Below, in pieces: positions 57,251 through 64,000 of a DNA stretch of 64,000 nt. Source of the stretch: Lasioglossum baleicum (Eukaryota > Arthropoda > Insecta > Hymenoptera > Halictidae); the NCBI RefSeq assembly GCF_051020765.1, contig NC_134944.1, positions 6,076,001 to 6,140,000 of the forward strand, given 5' to 3'. Each line of letters starts with the position of its first letter. Within the stretch, counting starts at the first letter, position 1. The translations under genes were made by a program, and so were the position numbers. Under the pieces are notes generated by a model that was not told the DNA's origin, searched no databases, and saw nothing but the letters and a program-made list of their open reading frames with translations.

Positions 57251-59864
57251 AAATCTGCTAACCCTTCCGCGACAGGACGGGAGAGAGAGATAGGGAGAGA
57301 CGCCGGCGTTCGGATAAAACCTTAAATACGACCGCTGAACACCGGGGGCCGACAATAAAACTCTCGTAAACCATTCGCTGGAATAATGCACCTGCTTGAC
57401 CGTTGCCACGCCACTCCGCCGTCCTCCGTTTCGCGATTTTCTACCGGTCACGCTCCCTACGACCATTCAGCTCCCTGTCACGGCGTTCGAATCGGCGTAC
57501 AATTCTCCGCAGACCATTCGAGACCTCTATAATGTCTTCTTGAGCATTCCTCAATTTTTTCCGGGCCCCACCAACACGTTAATCTAACGCGAGTAAGTAG
57601 ATTATTAGATTCTTTCGTGTTCAGCTCTGTTATTTATAAATAAATTTGGAGACGTAGAAAATCTCAGACATCCTTCGTAGAACTTAGAAAATACTTTCAC
57701 TATTTCACAAGAATTGGAAGAATCGTATTTTATAAAGAAATTATTATCGAGCAATGTGACGACTTAGGCCCCCTTAATTATTCAACAAAATTCTCGACCT
57801 CGGTTCTTCTAAAATAGTTTCCAAAAATGTCTTCAATGTTCTGTATCTTGGACAAACGATAAAAACCAAGAATATGATGACTTAAACCCCCCCTAATTTA
57901 GCCTATACTACACGATACTGTACTCACATCGTGCTACTACATCGCCAATACAGTGCACCATGTCTTTGGAAACTGACGAAATCCTCAAATTTCCTCCTCG
58001 AAGAAAAGGCGAGGAATTTCTCGAAGAGTGTTGCACAATGGAGCCTGCTGGAACAAGATCCCGAATTGCTCCGCGAAAATTCTGGAGGGTAGGAGGGGAA
58101 AGTCGAGGGGCACCGGGGCGCAACGTTCCCGGCATTGAAGGAATGATCGAGCACCGTCCGCGTCCGGGATAAGCGTCCGCGGGCGCTCGGTTATTCCAGT
58201 TTATTTTCAAGTAACCCTTCACATTGCGCTAATGTATTTCTTTCAAACCGCCATTCACCCCGTCGACGTTTCAATCCGGTCCATTCACGGCAGCTCCACC
58301 CGTTGCTTCCCCGTGCTGTGTGAAACACTCACCCGATCGATCTAACCGCGTGCGCCACCGTCGACCATCGTGGAAATTTTCACACGACTTAATCCACCAA
58401 CCCCCCCCTCTCCCCCGAGTGACTCGTGCCTTTTTCCTTTTTCCCCTTTCTATTCTTCGAGTGCCTTTATTTCTTCGCCCTTCTCTCTCGGAGGCAATTA
58501 CCGGATAAATCGTAGAAAAAAGTCGAATCCTCAATCTCGTCGGGACAGCGAGGAGAAACGCGCATGTGACAAGGGGTTGCGGAGCACACATTCCAGCCAG
58601 ATTCGACGGCGACAGGTCGCCGACAAAGGGTTCGAGCCACCAGGGTCCGTTTGAACCCCGTGGATCGCTAAATATTTCATTTCGTATCCCTCGAAACGTT
58701 TAATCTCGGCTCAGGTGCGCCGCGCGCCGCGAGATATCGCGTTGCATGTCCCGGCTGCTATACGTCCAAAGGACACACGCGAGCGTCGCATCCTCCGGAT
58801 AACTTGGACCCGAATTAACCAGCGAAAGAGCCGTCAGGACTCGAGAGATCAGTCCCATCAAGTTCCTAGCATTGCTCTGCCAAAAAATCTCCCTTGAAAC
58901 GAGCACTTGATTTTTCTTCCCTTGCGCGTCCTCGGAGGGTCCTGGGCGAGATGAGAATTAAGATCTGTTGTTCAAGCTTCTTTTATTTTAGTGCTTATAA
59001 TTATAAGTGAAAATTAACAACCCCTAATTTCTCCAAGAAGTCTGCTAGCCGTTGAAAAAATTTTTCAAAAATAGAAACTTGCTATATAAAAATTGAGAGG
59101 GCTCTGTCTAATGGTATTTAGAAAAGTCTAGTGGTGACAATATGGCGGGGTGAACATAAATTTAATTAAATTATGCATAATTTTACTCGATCACCAATTT
59201 TATGAAAATTCCATCGATGATCGATCGCGCAATATTTTGTACGAGCGTTTGCGTCTAATGTTAGGGTCAATTCCCTCGGCGGTGTTTTCCGGAAAAAGTG
59301 TCGCGGGGGTGGTCGGGAAAAAAGATTCGCCCGATAAATCGTAGGCGTAAGAGCGAGCACCGGTTATTGCTCGCGTGCCTTTGTGGCTCCGCTCGAGGAT
59401 CCGGGAACTTTCATTATCGGACTGCGCTTTCGCCCAACCCCCAGTTGCCATCTTCGTTTACATTTATGATTTAATATGATCGTCCATTGTTGCGTCCCCT
59501 TTGATTCCGCGCGCGCTCGCTCGCGAGTACCAGCACGAGAGAGCACACTCACCCCCCGTACCTTTTCCCTCGACAAATATCTTTCTCTCGGTTCCTGTTA
59601 CGTATGTAATTCGAACGCTGCCGGTCCGTCTCGGAACATTTTTCCCTCGCTTCCTTCGTTCTTCGTAGAACTCCTGAACTCGGGGGATGATGGGGTTGCG
59701 AAATCTTAATCTACTGCCACTGATCCTCGTAATCATTGAAACTTCAGTGGTGCTGGATGTTGCGTAAGACTATCCTGGATTTTATTATGTTGCGCTAAAA
59801 TGTTCAGTAGTAAAATTTTGCGATATTTTGCTCGGGAATATTTTCACGGTGGGCGAGAATATTC

Positions 59865-60400
59865 TACGTAATTCGACTGTTGCATTCTGTAGCATTCTGC
59901 GGCATTCCACAGAATTCTGCAACGTTCCATAGCATTCTGCAACATTCTGCAACATTCTGTAATATTTCATAGCAATATATAGCAGTTTATAGCATTCTAT
60001 ATAATTCTGTAATACTTTATAGCATTCTGTAATATTTTATAGCATGGTGTACTATTTTATAGAATTCTATAGCATCCTGTACTATTTTATAGAATTCTAT
60101 AGCATTCTGTACTATTTTATAGAATTCTATAGCATTCTGTACTATTTTATAGAATTCTATACCATTCTGTAATATTTTATAGCATTCTATAGCATTCTAT
60201 AATACTTTATAGCATTCTGTAATATTTTATAGCATTCTATAGCATTCTGTCATATTTTATAGCATTCTATACCATTCTATAATACTGTATAGCATTCTAT
60301 ATCATTCTATAATACTTTATAGCATTCTATAGCATTCTATAATATTTTATAGCATTATAGAGCGTTCTACAGTATTCTGCTGAATTCCAAAAAAATTCCA
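59865..60400. repeat. AT-rich minisatellite A (TATAGCATTCTGTAATATTT-type)
   Basis: About 35 variant units of TATAGCATTCT, GTAATATTTTA and ATAGAATTC, with a higher-order 30-bp unit between 60030 and 60170. The left flank (59865-59960) has a GC-richer variant of GCAACATTCTG. A minus-strand frame at 59785-59970 is a product of the repeat. Confidence 0.92.
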
Positions 60401-60674
60401 AAAAAACGCGGGGTCTTCAGTGAATCGGGAAACAAAATGATCGCGGAGCATGATCGGCCGTCGCGTCGGTGTTCTACGCGGCGACAACGGGCGGAATCGG
60501 CGCAACAAAAGAGGCACAAAGGGCGTTCGTGGTTGGAATATTAAATTCGCGGGCAGAATTCGACGAACTTTTCACCGGGAAGCATTATGGCCGGCTATCT
60601 GGATGATGTAGCACCGAAGTTGGGAAGACTCCTCCGAGTCAAACCCCCGGCGCTCTTACCGTTGTACCTTCTTC

Positions 60675-60720
60675 TATCTCCCTCTCTCTCTCTCTCTTAC
60701 TCTTACTCTTGCTTTACCGG
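60675..60720. repeat. (CT)n-rich microsatellite
   Basis: CCCTCTCTCTCTCTCTTACT-type run. A second CT run is at 60822-60846. Confidence 0.8.
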
Positions 60721-61107
60721 TTACCCAATCCCCCTATTTTCTCCGTTTCGCTCCTCCGTGTTCGTCTTTTCCTCGTTCTCCCCGTTGTCTCCCTCGCGAG
60801 GTTGCTGCTGCGGCTGTCGGCTCACTCTCTCTCTCTCTCTGCTCCTTCTCTAGGCATAGCTTCCAGGGTAGCAATCTTTTATTATTAGCGCAGGCTTTAC
60901 CAGACAATGAAACGAAAGGAACGGAATATGATATTGTAGTACAGAGGCTCGGCGGAAAGGGAAGCTATTGTCGGTCTCTTTGAATTTTAAAGTCAACGAT
61001 CGATACGGCTCGGGGGATGCGCCTTTAGCCATATAAACCGCTCCGCTCGCCCCCGTCAACCCTAGCCCAGCCCTCTTTTCTACCCTGTGCCACCCCCTAC
61101 CGCCCTT

Positions 61108-61165
61108 TCACTGTCTTTCTCTCTCTCTCTCTCTCCCATACACACTCTCTCCCTCTCTCGTTTAT
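61108..61165. repeat. (CT)n-rich microsatellite
   Basis: TTTCTCTCTCTCTCTCTCTC followed by further CTCTCTCCCTC steps, just before a TTTATTTCAG that resembles a splice acceptor. I found no exon behind it. Confidence 0.8.
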
Positions 61166-61454
61166 TTCAGATCGCGGATGATACGAGCATTCGACGAACG
61201 GCATCACTACCCACACCATATTCGATTCGGTGATCCAATTTTTCTGCTCCGATGTACGTTCAATGCGATTCCGACTTCTTCCCAGAGAATTCGACAAAGA
61301 AATTTCTCTCCCCCACACCTCATTCTAGTCATGAGAAAACTCGCTTGGAATCCTCCTTCGTTCTACTGCGAGTTTCATGGTGATACACAAGCATTTTTTC
61401 CAACTGTTTCATTTCATTCATTTGCCCGATCCGGTTGGGGGTGGCACGTGCATT

Positions 61455-61740
61455 CTTCTGCATTGTGTAACATCTAACAGCATTCTGCAACATTTTTTAG
61501 CAGTCTGTATCATTCTGCAACATTCTGTAGCATTCTGTAACATTTGATAGCATAGATATTGTGTATAGCATTTCTATAAAATTCTGCAATATTATGCAAC
61601 ATTTTATAGCAGTCTATAGAATTCTGCAACATTTTATAGCATTTTGCAACATTCTATAGCATTCTGCAATATTCTACAGCATGCTCCAACATTTTATAGC
61701 ATTCTCCAACATTCTATAGCAATCTATATCATTCTGCAAC
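61455..61740. repeat. AT-rich minisatellite B, same unit family as 59865-60400
   Basis: Repeats of AGCATTCTGCAACATT, TTATAGCAGTCTAT and CTATAGCATTCTGCAA share the core with array A but resemble its GC-richer left flank variant. The arrays are separated by about 1.05 kb of unique sequence. Confidence 0.9.
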
Positions 61741-63624
61741 TGAGCTATTAGACACAGACCTCGTCCAAAAATTGAAGGGATGAAGAACTGCTTTGGACCA
61801 GCACCCAGAACCGAATGGGCCAGCATTAGCGACAGAAATAAAGGGTTGGCGATAGATCTAGGAGTTCGAGCATGTCCGGGATCGCCGAGATAATTAGATT
61901 GGCGGGTGTCTGGGCGATTTGGCTCGATTTTCCGTGGCTCGGGGGTTTCCGCGTGTCTTCGTTCTAGCGTAGAATTGGTCCCCCGGAGCGGAATCGTGAA
62001 TCGGAAGCCTGTCACCCGAAATTGTCGGCGGTAATGATAAATTGCGCCCTCGGCCCCATCCGTACGAGTGGCGGCCGTGCGGGGAATCAAATTGCAATTT
62101 GTTATTTGTAATTCCGAGTGTCGCTTAATATACTCTCTCGCCCGCGTTCCTCGCTCTGAACCCTTCTCTCTCCGAACAGGGGACCGGAAAGGGTTAGAAA
62201 TTAAGCGGAGCTTGATGAGAAAGCGCGAAGGTGAACGCCGCTGGCCCACGCGCTCGTCGGTCTCGTCTCACTGCGAAACGCTTAACCCACCCCCGAAAAC
62301 CATCCTCCAACACTCCCCTCCACACCGAAAACCTCCGCGACGCGTCTCTCGCGCGTAATTAAGCGCGACACCCTTTATTTTTGCCAGACGTAATTGTTTT
62401 TCGACAACGAGGCAAGAGATACGGGCCCGCGCCGAGGGTTAGGGTTTTGTCGCCGGCACGTACGCACTTCAGCCTCCTTCGAGCTTGCATCGCGTCATCG
62501 TCGTATGCAATTCGCAATCTCGGTTCTTGGATTAATCAGGGATTGCTCCTTTGTTCTTCGTAACCCTGAGGTCTCTAGATTAATTTATGGGTGGTTTCGG
62601 TCAGACGCCTCATTTCAGCTTGACTATGGGATTTTTTGGCAGAGAACCCGAGAAACTAGGATATCGAAATTTTGTGCACTTTTTTGACCATCTTTCGGCA
62701 ACACCCACAAATTTTTTCAGACCAGAGAGATCAAAATTAAATTCGCTACAGATAGTTAAAGTAGGTGACTTATTTCACATGTCAGGTCAACTTTTGCAAT
62801 TTTTTATGATAAAAGTAGAAAAGCTTTCAGCATGAAATCTTCTGTAACAATTTCGTTCGTATCTCAGCGTCGTCCACAAATTTTTTGGACAGGATAGAAA
62901 TCGAAATTGAGCTCGGTGTGGCGTATTTCCTCGACAAAGAGCGAGCTGCCGCAGCGAGATATCGGGTCTGGAAGGGCTCGAGCCTCGCGGTGGCTGAGTA
63001 GGCAAATATTCGATTTTGTCTATTCAATTTTCCAGAAAAATAGTGTGCGTGGTTGTGCGTCCCCCTGTTTCCCCTGCCCCCTTTGGTATTATCGACGAGT
63101 GTGCGCCGCGCGAGAAAGGAGGAAAAGAATAAGTTCGATCAGTCAGAGGGTGGCAGTTACCGTTTCGGTTATGGCTTTCGGAAGCGTCGTCGAATCCTAT
63201 TCTTGCGCAAACCCGATAAGCGGCCTTTTACGCGTGTATTTTCGCACACGCGTCACCCATACGCACCCCCGAAGAGTCTGAGGGTGGGGACAGGGCCGTC
63301 TTATCCAACAGTGACGGTGCCCTGGGCTTGAACAAGCAGAAATACCTCGCAAGTAAGAAACACAATGATAGTTTACGTTTTCACGCACGGAAATCATAAA
63401 CAAAAATATGTACAGATGAAAACAGATTTATTCGAAGGGGAATGAGAGTGTAGAAACGCCTGGGGCACGTGAAAACAGAATCAACCCCTTGATTCGTAAT
63501 TTATTTCGCGACTGTGCGAGCAAGAATTATTCTGTCGTTGCAAATCACTCTGCAGAAGGAGCTATATTTATAATATTTACAGTTGCAAACTATTTACAAA
63601 TTGGGGGATGTTCACCGTTCTTTA

Positions 63625-63673
63625 AATTAATTTTTGTTCTTGTGCAAACTTATCACAAGAACAAAAATTAATT
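63625..63673. repeat. Perfect 20-bp inverted repeat
   Basis: AATTAATTTTTGTTCTTGTG (63625-63644) is exactly mirrored at 63654-63673 with a 9-base loop. A perfect 20-bp stem is unlikely by chance in this window. It could be a foldback remnant or a templated repair product. It is too short for a standard microRNA precursor. Confidence 0.7.
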
Positions 63674-64000
63674 ATGGTGTATACAAGAGATGTGTGGGGG
63701 GAATAGAATCTACGATTCGCCCCTGCAGAGGGAGTGGGTCCATCGTTTCTGGCAGATTTCGTCGCGAAAGATAAGGTCCTCTATTTTCCTCGTTGATTTT
63801 CACGCGAGGCCGTTCGAAAGAGAATATTTCCGAGTCCGGTGGACCATGGGGTTGAAAAGAGGACCGATTTGTCGGTGCTCCCCCTCCCCTGTAGCCCTCG
63901 ATCGTTCTTTATTCTTCTCGTTCGGCATATTTTCCTTCGATCTAGTCCCGAGGCTGGCTCTCAGACCGTGCAGAAAGCACAGAGGCGAGGGGCTGGTAGG

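Larger units (their letters stand above)
41047..64000 (+). other. dac: dachshund intron (5' part; 3' end outside window)
   Basis: It starts GTAGGA. The next dac exon, expected to open with LREER-like codons, was looked for on the + strand and not seen, so the intron appears to exceed 22.9 kb. Listed contents are four small transposons (44092-44279, 46348-46572, 49881-50082, 54983-55507), several tandem arrays and some GC-rich candidate regulatory blocks. About 43510-44080, 44680-45290, 51190-52920, 53540-54240, 55520-56740, 57260-59860 and 61740-63620 hold no feature I can support. Confidence 0.8.

Noticed and set aside
58620..58660. GGTTCGAGCC resembling a tRNA B box
   Set aside because: No A box, acceptor stem pairing or cloverleaf could be formed at the right distance upstream.
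61674..62249. 191-codon minus-strand frame
   Set aside because: Its C-terminal part is translated minisatellite and the rest has no recognisable similarity.

Overview
The window is eukaryotic and is almost entirely intronic DNA of one large developmental gene. Three internal exons on the + strand (19915-20063, 37000-37228 and 40984-41046) encode consecutive parts of insect Dachshund (Dac), a nuclear transcription cofactor of the Ski/Sno/Dac family. Their splice phases match: the first exon ends in phase 1, the second starts there and ends in phase 2, and the third starts and ends in phase 2. Together they give 441 coding bases, or 147 codons. The N-terminal DachBox-N exon(s) should lie upstream of base 1. 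The rest of the C-terminal half, including DachBox-C, should lie downstream of base 64000. I found no other protein-coding gene, tRNA, rRNA or CRISPR array.

The Dac peptides are of insect type. CpG is abundant rather than depleted, AT-rich and GC-rich blocks alternate sharply, and the introns are very long (more than 19.9 kb, 16.9 kb, 3.8 kb and more than 22.9 kb). This fits a hymenopteran such as a bee or ant best. That assignment is an inference and I cannot name a species.

Layout: 1-19914 is the end of an upstream intron with many short tandem duplications and several small transposons. 19915-20063 is the exon with the RPGRPPKR motif. 20064-36999 is an intron with a CpG-rich block, a deletion-derivative mariner element, a CACGCC-rich repeat family and several microsatellites. 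37000-37228 is the second exon. 37229-40983 is a short intron with a MITE and a tandem repeat. 40984-41046 is a 63-base exon. 41047-64000 is the start of a long intron with four more small transposons and two related minisatellites.

The most informative non-coding result is a set of non-autonomous DNA transposons that can be delimited to the base. There are three copies of a 177-202 bp hAT-like MITE family (TIR TAGACTGCGGATC), two of them with perfect 8-bp target duplications. A separate 525-bp hAT-like element also has a perfect 8-bp duplication. There are two TTAA-flanked piggyBac-like MITEs, one Tc1-like MITE, and one mariner remnant that keeps the third catalytic aspartate motif. Between the repeats are unique GC-rich blocks with clustered TAATTA sites. 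These are reasonable candidates for dac enhancers, but only cross-species alignment could show it. I did not find a novel multi-gene system.
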